From Litoribacter populi (GTDB lineage Bacteria > Bacteroidota > Bacteroidia > Cytophagales > Cyclobacteriaceae), in NCBI RefSeq assembly GCF_007483685.1, contig NZ_VMKN01000001.1:1786393-1850392 (forward strand): DNA of 64,000 nt, written 5' to 3'. The position numbers and the translations under genes were made by a program. Each line of letters opens with the position of its first letter. Positions within the stretch are counted from its first letter, which is position 1. This document shows positions 8,554 through 18,486 of this stretch, in pieces. The notes below the pieces were generated by a model. The model saw nothing but the letters and a program-made list of their open reading frames with translations. It was not told where the DNA came from and did no database searches.

Positions 8554-9801
8554 TTACACCTGTTGTTTTCTTAGTTCTATCACAGTGATTTCTGGCCATA
8601 TCCCCACTCTTCCTGAAAAGGCATGAAAACCAAATCCCCGATTTACATATAAATAACGATTAAGGGATTGTGCCAAGCCAGCCCAATGAGGATATCTGTA
8701 CTGCGCAGGACTCCATCGAACCACTGGCGTTTCAATTCCAAACTGCATCCCGTGCGTATGACCCGAAAGAGTAAGGTGAATATTTGAGGGATGGTCCTTT
8801 ACAACCTTTTCCCAATGACTGGGGTCATGACTGAGAAGTACTTTAAATTCGTTTTTGTCTACTCCAACAAGGGCCTTATCGATATCACCTTTTTGATTGA
8901 ACCCTACGCCCCAATTTTCCACTCCCAAGAGGCGGATGCTTGAATTCCCTTTAGATACGATGGTATTTTCATTCATCAATAACTGATAACCTAACTTGCC
9001 GTGTTGTTCAATCATTCTATTAAAGTTGGCTTTTTTCTCTTCTGGAGTGGGCCAAGGAATATAGTCTCCATAATCATGGTTGCCCAAAATGGAAAACTGC
9101 CCGTGTTTGCCTTTTATGGTGCTAAATTTTTCCATAAAAGGGTCAATCTCCCCAGCCCGATGGTTCACCAGATCGCCGGTAAATACAAAAAGATCAGGCT
9201 TCTGGTCAATTACCATCTGAATACCTCGCTCTACAGCCTCGAAATCCTTGAAGCTTCCAGAATGTATGTCGGATAACTGTACAATTTTAAAACCGTCAAA
9301 CTCTTCTGGTAAATCACTGAAGAAAACAGGTTGGTGATGTATTTTGAAATTGTATTTCCCTTTGAAAATCCCATAGATAAAACCAGAGAAAGGTATCGCC
9401 GCCACCACCAGACCAAGTTGGGCGACAAATTTTCTTCGGGAGGGAAGTGTTGCTTCATCGGATGCTACATATTTTGCTCCCATTACCATACTTCTGACCA
9501 AATCTTCCCCTAACATAAATAGTATAAAGACTATCTGGGTGCTTGTGACGGTTAGGATTACATTAACTAGGTTGTATGCACTGGGCGGAATTTTACCCTC
9601 TACGGCAATCCGTATAAAGGTAATAACAGAGAATAGAGTGATTCCTCCGAATATAAGCCAGTAACCCACAAAAAAAGACCTCCTTGAATTGTGGCTCCAG
9701 TCCTCAACCAAAGTTTTAATGCCTTGAAAGACATACCAGTTGATAAAGGTAGATAAAAGTGAAAATATTACTATAAAGATGATTGTTCCTTTTCCATTCA
9801 T
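8554..9801 (-). CDS. Membrane-anchored metallophosphoesterase (YaeI-like)
   Basis: A 415-residue phosphoesterase tethered by about four or five N-terminal membrane helices (residues 5-150), with the catalytic domain following. The calcineurin-like motifs are complete: QLSDIHSG, FTGDLVNH, LGNHDYG, LLSHDPSHW and SGHTHGMQFG, supplying the Asp, His and Asn ligands of a dinuclear metal site. YaeI/LpxH-like relatives act on phosphodiesters, some in lipid metabolism, but the substrate cannot be read from sequence. The start is set by MNGKGTIIFIVIFSLLS, a first membrane segment. It is downstream of ftsH but separated by a strong terminator. Confidence 0.9.
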   Translation of the reverse strand: MNGKGTIIFIVIFSLLSTFINWYVFQGIKTLVEDWSHNSRRSFFVGYWLIFGGITLFSVITFIRIAVEGKIPPSAYNLVNVILTVTSTQIVFILFMLGEDLVRSMVMGAKYVASDEATLPSRRKFVAQLGLVVAAIPFSGFIYGIFKGKYNFKIHHQPVFFSDLPEEFDGFKIVQLSDIHSGSFKDFEAVERGIQMVIDQKPDLFVFTGDLVNHRAGEIDPFMEKFSTIKGKHGQFSILGNHDYGDYIPWPTPEEKKANFNRMIEQHGKLGYQLLMNENTIVSKGNSSIRLLGVENWGVGFNQKGDIDKALVGVDKNEFKVLLSHDPSHWEKVVKDHPSNIHLTLSGHTHGMQFGIETPVVRWSPAQYRYPHWAGLAQSLNRYLYVNRGFGFHAFSGRVGIWPEITVIELRKQQV

Positions 9802-9821
9802 ATACTTTAGCTATATAGATA

Positions 9822-9861
9822 AGCAACAAAAAAGGCACATAACTAATTGTTATGTGCCTTT
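9822..9861 (-). terminator. Rho-independent terminator of ftsH
   Basis: A perfect 13-bp stem (AAAGGCACATAAC at 9831-9843, complement at 9849-9861) with a 5-nt loop. The minus strand then continues with six T residues. Confidence 0.9.
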
Positions 9862-9879
9862 AAATTTTCTTAAGAATGA

Positions 9880-11931
9880 TTAATTGTCATCATTCTTAGT
9901 GCTTATTTTTTCAGTAACTGATTCGTTAATACCTTCTTCGATATTCTTTTTTTCTTCAGCTTCTTCTTTTTCCTTTGCATCAATTTTCTTGGTGAATGCC
10001 TCGTATGCTGTTTCTTTTTCAAAAGGCCTTTTACCGATCAGTTTTTCTAAATCAGATTGGAAGAGAATCTCTTTCTCAAGAAGTTCTTTGGCCAATATTT
10101 CTAAGGCTTCCTTGTTATGTGAAAGAAGGTCTTTCACTCTTTCATATGCAAACAAGATTAACTTTCTAACTTCCTGATCAATAGTTTCAGCGGTGGCTTC
10201 AGAATAAGGCTTACTGAATCTATCTGACTGCTTGCTGTCGTAGAAAGATACGTTTCCTATTTTTTCATTCATACCGTAAACTGACACGATTGAATAGGCC
10301 ATTTTGGTTACTCTTTCTAAGTCACTTAAGGCACCGGTAGAGATCTTACCAAACACAATTTCTTCTGCAGCACGACCACCAAGTGTCATACACATCTCGT
10401 CGATTAGCTGCTCTGTTTGATAAAGGAATTGTTCTTTTGGTAGGTATTGGGCATATCCCAATGCTGCTACACCTCTAGGTACTATACTCACTTTCACCAA
10501 TGGATCGGCATGTTCCAGAAACCAGCCTGCCACTGCGTGACCTGCTTCGTGATAAGCAACAATTTGCTTTTCCTCTGGAGAAATGATTTTATTTTTCTTC
10601 TCAAGACCTCCAATCACACGGTCTACCGCATCTTGGAAATCCTGCATATCTACTGCCTTTTTATTCCTTCTAGCTGCGATCAATGCCGCCTCGTTACAGA
10701 CATTAGCAATTTCCGCTCCGGCAAAACCTGGAGTTTGAGCTGCGAGTTTTCTTGGTTCCACATCTTCACCAGTTTTGATCGGCTTAAGGTGAACTTTGAA
10801 TATAGCTTCTCTTCCTACAATATCTGGTTTGTCGATACTGATTTGACGGTCAAATCTACCTGGTCTTAAAAGAGCGCTATCCAACACGTCTGGTCGGTTA
10901 GTAGCTGCCAATACAATTACACCTGTATCAGTACCAAAACCATCCATCTCTACCAAGAGAGAATTCAAGGTGTTTTCTCTTTCATCGTTTGAACCTGGCA
11001 TTTGGCCTTTGCCTCTTGATCGACCGATTGCGTCAATCTCGTCAATGAAGATGATACAAGGGGCTTTTTCCTTAGCTTGCTTAAACAAATCCCTTACTCT
11101 AGCGGCTCCTACACCGACAAACATTTCCACAAAGTCGGAACCTGATAGGGTGAAGAACGGAACACCTGCCTCACCGGCTACAGCTTTTGCAAGCAATGTT
11201 TTACCTGTACCTGGAGGTCCTACCAAAAGGGCACCTTTCGGGATTTTACCACCAAGCTTAGTGAACTTGCCTGGATTTTTAAGAAATTCTACAATTTCCT
11301 GGATTTCTTCTTTAGCTTCATCAAGGCCGGCCACATTACCAAAGGTGATCTTAACCTTATTTTCAGCATCAAATAACTGCGCTTTGGATTTGCCGACATT
11401 GAAAATCTGGCCACCTGGTCCGCTAGGTCCTGCCATCCTTCTCATCATAATCCAAAACAGGAAGAAAAGAAGTATTAGGAAGCCAAAACTTCCAAAGGCA
11501 TTCCAGAGGCTTTCCTGCTTTTCGGCAGAATAGCCTATCCTCTGCTCTTCGGGCAATTGACTTTCCAATCTATCATAATCTTCGACAAACTTGTCGACAG
11601 AGGCAATGTTGATTCTATAATGAGGTCCTGAGGTGCTTGAAAACCTGTTTTGCAGATCAAGTTCATCCGCATACCGTGACTTTTCAAGAGCACTTTCTGT
11701 TAGAGTGACATCTACATAATTTTGATTGTATACAACTACAACCTTGGCCACATCATTGGCAGTAACCATGTCCTCAAACCGCTTCATAGTAATGTCCACC
11801 ACAGCATTACGCTGGCTAAACCAAGAAACACCAATCAGGACGATCACCGCTGTGATAATCAGCCATAGTTGGAAGTTTGGTCTCTGAGGAGGTTTAGGAA
11901 TGAATTTTTTATTCTTGTTTTTATCACTCAT
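9880..11931 (-). CDS. ftsH: ATP-dependent zinc metalloprotease FtsH
   Basis: Membrane-anchored AAA+ protease that extracts and degrades membrane and cytosolic proteins as a hexamer. The 683-residue protein has two membrane helices (about 21-38 and 148-164) around a periplasmic domain, Walker A GPPGTGKT (238-245), Walker B IIFIDEID (293-300), the second region of homology around [18 protein letters not shown], and the zinc motif HEAGH (461-465), with the third metal ligand expected in the [10 protein letters not shown] segment. A charged C-terminal tail ([11 protein letters not shown]) is typical. It follows rsfS on the same strand (66 bp), an arrangement common in bacteria. A strong terminator ends the unit. 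Confidence 0.98.
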   Translation of the reverse strand: MSDKNKNKKFIPKPPQRPNFQLWLIITAVIVLIGVSWFSQRNAVVDITMKRFEDMVTANDVAKVVVVYNQNYVDVTLTESALEKSRYADELDLQNRFSSTSGPHYRINIASVDKFVEDYDRLESQLPEEQRIGYSAEKQESLWNAFGSFGFLILLFFLFWIMMRRMAGPSGPGGQIFNVGKSKAQLFDAENKVKITFGNVAGLDEAKEEIQEIVEFLKNPGKFTKLGGKIPKGALLVGPPGTGKTLLAKAVAGEAGVPFFTLSGSDFVEMFVGVGAARVRDLFKQAKEKAPCIIFIDEIDAIGRSRGKGQMPGSNDERENTLNSLLVEMDGFGTDTGVIVLAATNRPDVLDSALLRPGRFDRQISIDKPDIVGREAIFKVHLKPIKTGEDVEPRKLAAQTPGFAGAEIANVCNEAALIAARRNKKAVDMQDFQDAVDRVIGGLEKKNKIISPEEKQIVAYHEAGHAVAGWFLEHADPLVKVSIVPRGVAALGYAQYLPKEQFLYQTEQLIDEMCMTLGGRAAEEIVFGKISTGALSDLERVTKMAYSIVSVYGMNEKIGNVSFYDSKQSDRFSKPYSEATAETIDQEVRKLILFAYERVKDLLSHNKEALEILAKELLEKEILFQSDLEKLIGKRPFEKETAYEAFTKKIDAKEKEEAEEKKNIEEGINESVTEKISTKNDDN

Positions 11932-11997
11932 TGTATAATTATTAAGGCAATAAACTTAAAGTAGAACGTTTTTGAAAAATATAAGTTTGCAGGATTA

Positions 11998-12342
11998 TCA
12001 GATTGTGGTCACTTTAGCGTCACCCCACAGTTCTTCAAGGGCGTAAAACTCCCTTTTGTCTTTCAAAAACACATGTGCTACTACATTGGCATAATCAATC
12101 AGGATCCATTGGCGGTTGTTTTTTCCTTCACTTCTCCATGGGGATTCCTGGGTAATCTTAAATACTTCATCTTCTACGGAGGTGGCGATTGCCTCAACCT
12201 GTGTGTCTGAATTTGCAGAACAAATAACGAAAAAATCTGAAACTGAATTATTTACATTTCTTAAATCCATTACTACAATATCGGAAGCTTTCTTCTCTTC
12301 CATTCCCTTCACGATAACTTTACTCAGCTGTTCTGCTGTCAT
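11998..12342 (-). CDS. rsfS: Ribosome silencing factor RsfS (YbeB/Iojap family)
   Basis: A 114-residue cytoplasmic factor that binds ribosomal protein uL14 and blocks subunit joining when nutrients are scarce. Family blocks seen: KASDIVVMDLRNVNNSVSDFFVICSANSDTQVEAIA, then SPWRSEG and WILIDYANVVAHVFLKDKREFYALEELWGDA. Length is normal. It is divergent from birA (89 bp between starts) and upstream of ftsH, so it probably shares a promoter with it. Confidence 0.95.
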   Translation of the reverse strand: MTAEQLSKVIVKGMEEKKASDIVVMDLRNVNNSVSDFFVICSANSDTQVEAIATSVEDEVFKITQESPWRSEGKNNRQWILIDYANVVAHVFLKDKREFYALEELWGDAKVTTI

Positions 12343-12431
12343 ATTATTAATTTAGTATTTTAAGCTGTATTTTTAGAGTTCCAAATAAACGATAAATATC
12401 TTTATTGTGGGACAAAATAACTAATATTTGT

Positions 12432-13193
12432 ATGCATAAAATCCTTGCCAATACGATTTTTTTGGGAAAAGACATTCATTTTCTGCCAGAGTGTCACTCG
12501 ACCAATGATGAAGCTATGCAACTCTATAAGCAAGGAATGGTCCGAGAAGGTTCCATTGTCATCACCGATAAGCAAACAAAAGGCAGAGGGCAGAGGGGGA
12601 ACCAGTGGTATAGTGAACCCGCTAAGAATCTGACTTTTACCTTAGTTCTTGCTCCTTCATTCTTGGATGCTAGTCAGCAGTTTGATTTGAATATTATTGT
12701 TACGTTGGCAGTGCAGGAAGTGCTAGCCCAATATGCACCTGACATAAAGGTTAAATGGCCGAATGATATCTTACATCAGTATGAAGGTAAACTTGGTGGT
12801 GTACTAATAGAAAACAGTGTTAGCAACAGGGGGCTCGACATGTCTTTAGTTGGTATTGGTTTGAACGTCAATCAAACTGATTTTGCTTTTCCTGGTCCTA
12901 CCTCACTTGCTCGGTTGACCGGAAGTGAAGTAGATTTGTGGGAGGTTTTTCGATTAATTATTAAGTCTATCGAAAAGTACTATTTATTATTAAAGAGGGG
13001 TGAGGTTGAGTTACTCCGAAAGCTTTTTATCCAAAACCTTTATCGATACAATGACTGGGCAAGCTACAGAGACACTAAATCAGGGGTGTTTTCAGGTAAA
13101 ATCACAGGTATAACCATGGAAGGTAAGCTTAAAATTGAAAAAGACACCGGCCAATTGAACCTATATGCCTTCAAAGAGGTTGAATTTCTTTAA
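12432..13193 (+). CDS. birA: Biotin--[acetyl-CoA-carboxylase] ligase
   Basis: Attaches biotin to the carrier lysine of biotin-dependent carboxylases through biotinyl-AMP. The 253-residue protein lacks the N-terminal repressor DNA-binding domain of E. coli BirA, so it is ligase only. Seen: STNDEA (biotin pocket), the GRGQRGNQW biotinyl-AMP loop (residues 51-59), VKWPNDI, KLGGVLIEN with the catalytic-type Lys, and GIGLNVN. ATG at 12432 is chosen; a TTG at 12405 falls in the promoter region. The base just before this ATG is preceded by AATATTTG, one mismatch from the -7 consensus. Confidence 0.94.
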   Translation: MHKILANTIFLGKDIHFLPECHSTNDEAMQLYKQGMVREGSIVITDKQTKGRGQRGNQWYSEPAKNLTFTLVLAPSFLDASQQFDLNIIVTLAVQEVLAQYAPDIKVKWPNDILHQYEGKLGGVLIENSVSNRGLDMSLVGIGLNVNQTDFAFPGPTSLARLTGSEVDLWEVFRLIIKSIEKYYLLLKRGEVELLRKLFIQNLYRYNDWASYRDTKSGVFSGKITGITMEGKLKIEKDTGQLNLYAFKEVEFL

Positions 13194-13225
13194 TCGCCTA
13201 ATTTTCTTTTGTCTCAGCATTTGAG

Positions 13226-13233
13226 TAAATTTG
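13226..13233 (+). promoter_or_regulatory. Candidate -7 promoter box of ahcY
   Basis: TAAATTTG matches TAnnTTTG exactly and lies 41 nt before the ahcY start. The nearest upstream TTG (13209-13211) gives a short 14-bp spacer, so only the -7 element is well supported. Confidence 0.4.
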
Positions 13234-13274
13234 GCTTTCCTAAAATTGTTAATAATCCATAAATTAATAAATAC

Positions 13275-14594
13275 ATGTCAGAAACTACATCAAAAAAATA
13301 CGTCAAGTATAAGGTTAAAGATATTTCTTTGGCTGATTGGGGGAGAAAAGAGATCAAGCTAGCTGAGGCAGAGATGCCGGGTTTGATGGCTTTGAGAGAA
13401 GAATATGGTAAATCTCAGCCTTTAAAAGGCGCCAAGATTGCCGGTTGTCTTCATATGACAATCCAAACTGCTGTCTTGATCGAAACCTTGGTAGCCCTTG
13501 GTGCAGAAGTAACTTGGTCTTCTTGTAATATTTTCTCGACTCAGGATCATGCTGCTGCGGCTATTGCTGCTGCAGGTATCAGCGTGTATGCTTGGAAAGG
13601 TCTGACTGAGGAAGAGTTTAACTGGTGTATTGAGCAGACTTTGTTCTTCGGCGAAGAGCAATCTCCTTTGAACATGATCCTTGACGACGGTGGCGACCTT
13701 ACTAATATGGTATTGGACGAATATCCGGAATTGGTAGCGGGAATCAAAGGTCTTTCTGAGGAAACCACCACTGGTGTTCACAGACTTTATGAAAGAATGA
13801 AGAAAGGCACACTTCCAATGCCTGCCATCAACGTAAATGATTCTGTAACCAAGTCAAAATTTGACAATAAATATGGTTGCAAAGAGTCATTGGTGGATGC
13901 GATTAGAAGAGCTACCGATGTCATGATGGCAGGTAAAGTTGCTGTTGTGGCTGGATATGGTGATGTAGGAAAAGGTTCTGCTGCTTCTCTTAGAGGTGCC
14001 GGTGCTAGAGTTATTGTTACTGAAATCGATCCAATCTGTGCACTTCAAGCTGCTATGGATGGTTTTGCTGTGAAGAAAATGGTAGATGCGGTTAAAGAAG
14101 CAGATATCGTTGTTACAGCTACCGGAAACAAGGATATTATTAGTGAGCCACACTTCAGAGCGATGAAAGATAAGACCATCGTTTGTAACATCGGTCACTT
14201 CGACAATGAAATCGATATGGCTTGGATGAACAAAACTTTTGGTCATACCAAAGATGTCATCAAGCCGCAGGTTGATCTTTACAATGTGGATGGTAACGAA
14301 ATCATCGTCTTGGCCGAAGGTCGATTGGTGAACCTGGGTTGTGCTACAGGTCACCCATCCTTTGTAATGTCTAACTCCTTTACAAACCAGACTTTGGCGC
14401 AGCTTGAGCTTTGGACCAATACGGATCAATATGAGCCGGGGGTATATGTATTGCCTAAGCATTTGGATGAGAAGGTAGCCGCATTGCATTTGAGCAAATT
14501 AGGGGTGGAATTGGAAACTCTTTCTGAGGACCAGGCCGAATATATCGGGGTACCACAGGAAGGACCATTCAAGCCAGAGTATTATAGATATTAA
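13275..14594 (+). CDS. ahcY: Adenosylhomocysteinase
   Basis: Cytoplasmic NAD-dependent enzyme that reversibly splits S-adenosylhomocysteine to adenosine and homocysteine, relieving inhibition of methyltransferases. The 439-residue protein is full length: substrate region [32 protein letters not shown], then [24 protein letters not shown], the dinucleotide fold [21 protein letters not shown], and the characteristic C-terminus FKPEYYRY that contributes to the neighbouring subunit's NAD site. No other methionine-cycle gene is adjacent. It ends in a compact terminator. Confidence 0.98.
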   Translation: MSETTSKKYVKYKVKDISLADWGRKEIKLAEAEMPGLMALREEYGKSQPLKGAKIAGCLHMTIQTAVLIETLVALGAEVTWSSCNIFSTQDHAAAAIAAAGISVYAWKGLTEEEFNWCIEQTLFFGEEQSPLNMILDDGGDLTNMVLDEYPELVAGIKGLSEETTTGVHRLYERMKKGTLPMPAINVNDSVTKSKFDNKYGCKESLVDAIRRATDVMMAGKVAVVAGYGDVGKGSAASLRGAGARVIVTEIDPICALQAAMDGFAVKKMVDAVKEADIVVTATGNKDIISEPHFRAMKDKTIVCNIGHFDNEIDMAWMNKTFGHTKDVIKPQVDLYNVDGNEIIVLAEGRLVNLGCATGHPSFVMSNSFTNQTLAQLELWTNTDQYEPGVYVLPKHLDEKVAALHLSKLGVELETLSEDQAEYIGVPQEGPFKPEYYRY

Positions 14595-14610
14595 TCTCAG
14601 AAAAATTAGA

Positions 14611-14636
14611 AAAAGCCGCATAGCGGCTTTTTTTTA
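14611..14636 (+). terminator. Rho-independent terminator of ahcY
   Basis: Stem AAAGCCGC (14612-14619) with GCGGCTTT (14623-14630), 3-nt loop, then T5. Confidence 0.9.
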
Positions 14637-14685
14637 TGCCCTATCTCAAAGCTATACAAACTCTTAAAATATTTAACATCTATTA

Positions 14686-14717
14686 TTGTTAGTATTACTA
14701 ACTTATAATTACTTTTG
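14686..14717 (+). promoter_or_regulatory. Promoter of the TetR-ABC-HlyD-TolC operon
   Basis: TTG at 14686-14688 and a perfect -7 box TACTTTTG (14710-14717), spacer 21 bp. A palindrome occupies the -33/spacer region, so repressor and polymerase would compete. The start codon is 37 nt downstream. Confidence 0.65.
14688..14702. promoter_or_regulatory. 15-bp palindromic operator, probably for the adjacent TetR regulator
   Basis: GTTAGTA-T-TACTAAC: perfect 7-bp arms around a single central base, the compact symmetry bound by TetR/AcrR dimers. It lies between the -33 and -7 elements of the operon that begins with the tetR-type gene, which implies autorepression. Binding is inferred. Confidence 0.6.
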
Positions 14718-14754
14718 CAAACATAATGTAATGGGTGTCGTTAGCTGATAGAAT

Positions 14755-15432
14755 ATGGAACAATTGCTGAACAGAATGCGGGTGGATGTAAACGAGAGCG
14801 TTTACCTAAAGGATCCATTTAGTTCTGAACTTGGGAAGGATATCATTGCCAAGAGTATAAAGGTAATGGCCAACCTTGGATTGGAAAGCTTTACTTTTAA
14901 AAAGCTCGCAGTAGAGGTGGGTAGCACAGAGGCTGCTATTTACCGCTACTTTGAGAATAAGCATAAGTTGCTATTGTTTCTAAATCTTTGGTATTGGGGC
15001 TACTTGGAGCTAAACTTGGTGATGGGGATCACAAACCTCTCTGATCCTAAACAAAAATTACACATTGCTCTGCAAATATTGATCGATGGACCGATTGGGA
15101 AAAACAATGAATTTGTAAACCCTGTCCCTCTCCGTCAGATGCTGATTGAAGAATCGTTTAAGGCTATTATGACAAAGGAAGTGGAACGGGATTTAAAAAA
15201 CGGATATTTCTCTTCTTACATTAAAATCGGAGAAAGGATAGCCGAAATCATCCATGAGCTTAATCCAAAATATAAATTTCCCAAGACTTTGGCCAGTACT
15301 ATCATGGAATCCAGCCTTCTTCAACCTTATTATGTCAAGCATATTCCCGTTCTGACAGAGATGACAGCATCAGGAACAGAAAGATTGGAGTTTTACAAGG
15401 AATTAGTTTTTAATGTTATCGATAAAAAATGA
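14755..15432 (+). CDS. TetR/AcrR-family transcriptional regulator
   Basis: A 225-residue DNA-binding protein likely to repress its own operon. The helix-turn-helix is visible as GLESFTFKKLAVEVGSTEAAIYRYFENKHKLLLFL, about residues 42-76, and the rest is an all-helical ligand-binding and dimerisation domain without close similarity to a named subgroup. The N-terminal stretch before the HTH (about 40 residues) is longer than usual. It overlaps the ABC gene by 4 bp (ATGA), indicating translational coupling, and a palindrome sits in its promoter. The effector is presumably a substrate of the exporter it precedes. Confidence 0.9.
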   Translation: MEQLLNRMRVDVNESVYLKDPFSSELGKDIIAKSIKVMANLGLESFTFKKLAVEVGSTEAAIYRYFENKHKLLLFLNLWYWGYLELNLVMGITNLSDPKQKLHIALQILIDGPIGKNNEFVNPVPLRQMLIEESFKAIMTKEVERDLKNGYFSSYIKIGERIAEIIHELNPKYKFPKTLASTIMESSLLQPYYVKHIPVLTEMTASGTERLEFYKELVFNVIDKK

Positions 15433-17135
15433 AAGTAGTTAACCCGGCAATCACTCCAATAAAGAGGTTTGGCAAATTGTTAAACCAAGAAAAGCGTGAT
15501 GTTTATGCTATTTACTTCTATGCTGTCCTTAACGGTGGGGTAGGGCTGATTTTGCCTCTTGCTATTCAGGCTTTATTTAATTTTATTCTTGGTGGTAGGG
15601 TGTCTACTTCTTGGGGGATTTTAATAGGTCTAGTGGCAGCTGGATTTACTTTCAGTGGATTTCTGCAGATCAGTCAGCTTTATTTGACGGAGAAACTTCA
15701 ACAAAGAATTTTCACCAAATCGGCATTGGGATTTGCCTATAGGTTTCCCCGCCTAAAAATGGATTCATTACAAAACAAATATGCACCTGAATTGGTCAAC
15801 CGTTTTTTTGATTCGGTAAACCTTCAAAAAGGGACAGCAAAATTGCTTTTGGATTTTCCGACTGCGATCCTACAGGTTTTATTTGGGTTGATCCTATTGG
15901 CCTTTTATCACTCTTACTTTATCCTTTTTGGGGTAATCCTTATACTCATCCTGATAGCCATCTTCTACTTTACCTCCCCCAAAGGTATGGAAACTGCCTT
16001 GAAGGAATCTTCGGCTAAATACAACGTGGCATATTGGCTTGAGGAAGTTGCCAGAGCACTACCAAGTTTCAAGCTATCTGGGAGTTCCAAACTGCCTTTG
16101 CTTAAAGTAGATTACCTGCTTCAGTCTTATGTAGACTTCAGAAATAAGCATTTTAACGTACTGATCTTTCAATACAAAGTCTTGATTGCTTTCAAAGTCT
16201 TGATTGTAACAGCACTATTGGGTGTAGGTTCTCTTTTGTTGATCAATGAAGAGATAAGTATAGGACAATTCGTGGCAGCCGAGATTGTGATCATACTTGT
16301 AATTGGCTCTGTTGAGAAAATGATCTTGAGTCTGGAAACTGTTTATGATACATTGACGGCAGTCGAAAAATTGGGGTTAATAATGGATATGCCTATCGAG
16401 AAGCAAAATGGTACTGAAAAATCTCTCGTAAAAAATGTTCATGGCCTAAAATTCCAACTAAATAAACTTTACTTCAAATCGACCGATAAGCAGTTTAATA
16501 TTCTAGAAAATATTAACCTCACTATAGACGCGGGGGAAAAAGTCATCCTAACTGGGGCAAGTGGAAGTGGAAAGACCACTCTATTACATCTTCTTGCAGG
16601 TCTTTATGAAGATTACAGAGGTAAAATTATTGTTAACGACCTACCGCTGGATGTATTGGACGTTAACAAGTTTAGAGGGTATTTAGGCGAAAGTTTCAAT
16701 AACCAATACATTTTTCACGGCACGATGAGAGAAAATATCACATTGGGGCGTGATGTTGAGGAGCCCCAAGTAAGAAAGGTTTTGGAGCTTGTAGGGCTCA
16801 ACCAATATGTGTTTAGCCTGCCAGAAGATATGGAGACCATGCTCATGCCGGAAGGGAAAGGTTTGAGTCAGGTAGATATTAGAAAACTAATAGTAGCTCG
16901 TTGCCTGGTTCATTCGCCACGAACTCTCCTGCTGGAAGACCTTTGGAGCCAGTTAAATGGTGAGGAAGAAGAAATAATCAATTATATATTCGATGGAGAT
17001 TGGACAGCCGTTTTTATTTCAGATGATGATAAACTGATTTCTAAGGCTGATAAGGTAATAGAACTTTCGAAAGGTAAAGTGAAGTTTATAGGTACACCTG
17101 CGGAATTTAAAAATTATAAAAACAGTAACAATTAA
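15429..17135 (+). CDS. ABC exporter (fused membrane/ATPase subunit) with degenerate ATPase motifs
   Basis: A 568-residue inner-membrane half-transporter of the type I secretion/exporter class, without an N-terminal C39 peptidase. Six hydrophobic segments fill residues 25-300; the nucleotide-binding domain follows. Walker A is intact (GASGSGKT, 376-383), but the signature LSGGQ is LSQVD (479-483), the Walker B Asp/Glu pair is Glu503-Asp504, the D-loop Asp is Asn, and the H-loop His is Asp532. ATP binding is therefore plausible and hydrolysis doubtful, unless it pairs with a second NBD. It is followed at 4 bp by an HlyD-type adaptor and then a TolC-type channel, so the set forms a tripartite envelope-spanning exporter. 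The cargo is unknown. Confidence 0.88.
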   Translation: MKVVNPAITPIKRFGKLLNQEKRDVYAIYFYAVLNGGVGLILPLAIQALFNFILGGRVSTSWGILIGLVAAGFTFSGFLQISQLYLTEKLQQRIFTKSALGFAYRFPRLKMDSLQNKYAPELVNRFFDSVNLQKGTAKLLLDFPTAILQVLFGLILLAFYHSYFILFGVILILILIAIFYFTSPKGMETALKESSAKYNVAYWLEEVARALPSFKLSGSSKLPLLKVDYLLQSYVDFRNKHFNVLIFQYKVLIAFKVLIVTALLGVGSLLLINEEISIGQFVAAEIVIILVIGSVEKMILSLETVYDTLTAVEKLGLIMDMPIEKQNGTEKSLVKNVHGLKFQLNKLYFKSTDKQFNILENINLTIDAGEKVILTGASGSGKTTLLHLLAGLYEDYRGKIIVNDLPLDVLDVNKFRGYLGESFNNQYIFHGTMRENITLGRDVEEPQVRKVLELVGLNQYVFSLPEDMETMLMPEGKGLSQVDIRKLIVARCLVHSPRTLLLEDLWSQLNGEEEEIINYIFDGDWTAVFISDDDKLISKADKVIELSKGKVKFIGTPAEFKNYKNSNN

Positions 17136-17139
17136 GGAT

Positions 17140-18486
17140 ATGCTCAATATTTCTTCCAACAAGTTAGAAGGCAAGGTCAACTTTGAGAACTTCAAAAGTC
17201 TCAGCATGACCCTTCCTGCCAGCGAGAGCAAAAAAAGGGTGAAGATCCTGCTTTATATTTTCCTTTTCTTGCTGCTTTTCATTTTTCTTCCTTGGACCCA
17301 ATCTGTCAGGTCCAAAGGAATGGTAACTGCTTTAAGGCAAGACCATAGGCCTCAGACCATCCAGACGGTCATTGCAGGCCGGATCGAACAGTGGAATGTA
17401 GCGGAAGGTGATTATGTCAACAAGGGAGATACATTGATGTTGATTTCTGAAATTAGGGATGATTATTTTGATCCTTTATTACTGGAAAGAACCCTAAAGC
17501 AAGTTGACGCAAAGAACCTTTCCGCAAGATCTTATGGTGAGCGGGTTAAAGCTCAGGAAGGGCAAATACTAGCCTTGAAAGCCAATAATGTCCTCAGGAT
17601 AGAGCAGGCGGAAAATAGGCTTGAAATGGCCCGGTTGAAAGTGCAATCGGACAGTATCCGATTTGAACAGGCTAAAGTCAACTTTAATATTGGGGAGGAT
17701 CAGGTAGCTCGTGCTGAAAAATTATTTGAGGAAGGTTTGCGCTCTCTAACTGATTTAGAACAAAGAAGATTGAGGTTTCAGGAAGTTCAAGCAAATCTCA
17801 TCGCAGCTGAAAATACCCTTCTTAGTAGTAGGAATGAAGAAATTGCAGCTAGAATCGAGCTGAATGCTATTGATAATGAGTTTAGAGACAGGTTGGCTAA
17901 AGCTGAAGCGGATAAGTTTTCGGCCATGTCTTCCCAATTTGACGCTGAAGCAACAGCTACTAAGCTAGAGAACCAATATAGCAACTATGAGGTCCGTACA
18001 GGTATGCGGTATATTTTGGCGCCTCAAAATGGATATATAGCCAGAGCTTTACAAGTCGGTATTGGGGAAACGGTAAATGAAGGGATGCAAATTCTGAGCA
18101 TCATGCCGGCTGATGCTGCCTTGGCTGTGGAAATGTATGTGGATCCCATAGATTTGCCATTGGTTCGATTGGGAAATAAGGTAAGGTTTATCTTCGACGG
18201 TTGGCCGGCGATTGTTTTCTCGGGTTGGCCCCAGATTTCCAATGGTACCTTTGGAGGGAAAGTGGTAGCAATAGATAAATTTACAAGTGAAAACAACCGG
18301 TACCGTGTGGTAGTAGCACAGGACCCAGAGGAAAAACCTTGGCCAGATGGACTTCAAATAGGTTCAGCAGCGGATGGTATCGCCCTGCTTAATGATGTTC
18401 CGATCTGGTATGAGATCTGGCGACAACTGAATGGATTCCCAGCAGATTACTATACTGCAGAAGAAAAGAGACAAGCTAGGAAATAA
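17140..18486 (+). CDS. HlyD-family periplasmic adaptor
   Basis: A 448-residue membrane-fusion protein linking the ABC subunit to the outer-membrane channel. A single membrane helix lies at about residues 30-47 (ILLYIFLFLLLFIFLPW), followed by the first lipoyl half (GRIEQWNVAEGDYVNKGDTL), a long Glu/Ala/Arg-rich coiled coil (about 120-270), the second lipoyl half (RYILAPQNGYIARALQVGIGETV) and the beta-barrel domain. Length suits type I secretion adaptors. Its stop overlaps the next start by one base (TAATG), so the two are translationally coupled. Confidence 0.92.
   Translation: MLNISSNKLEGKVNFENFKSLSMTLPASESKKRVKILLYIFLFLLLFIFLPWTQSVRSKGMVTALRQDHRPQTIQTVIAGRIEQWNVAEGDYVNKGDTLMLISEIRDDYFDPLLLERTLKQVDAKNLSARSYGERVKAQEGQILALKANNVLRIEQAENRLEMARLKVQSDSIRFEQAKVNFNIGEDQVARAEKLFEEGLRSLTDLEQRRLRFQEVQANLIAAENTLLSSRNEEIAARIELNAIDNEFRDRLAKAEADKFSAMSSQFDAEATATKLENQYSNYEVRTGMRYILAPQNGYIARALQVGIGETVNEGMQILSIMPADAALAVEMYVDPIDLPLVRLGNKVRFIFDGWPAIVFSGWPQISNGTFGGKVVAIDKFTSENNRYRVVVAQDPEEKPWPDGLQIGSAADGIALLNDVPIWYEIWRQLNGFPADYYTAEEKRQARK

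Noticed and set aside
10447-11533. Long plus-strand open frames opposite ftsH
   Set aside because: They are antisense shadows of a well-supported protease gene, with no family likeness or start context of their own.
12405-12431. Upstream TTG start for birA
   Set aside because: It would add residues unlike the family and lies in the promoter region; ATG at 12432 fits better.
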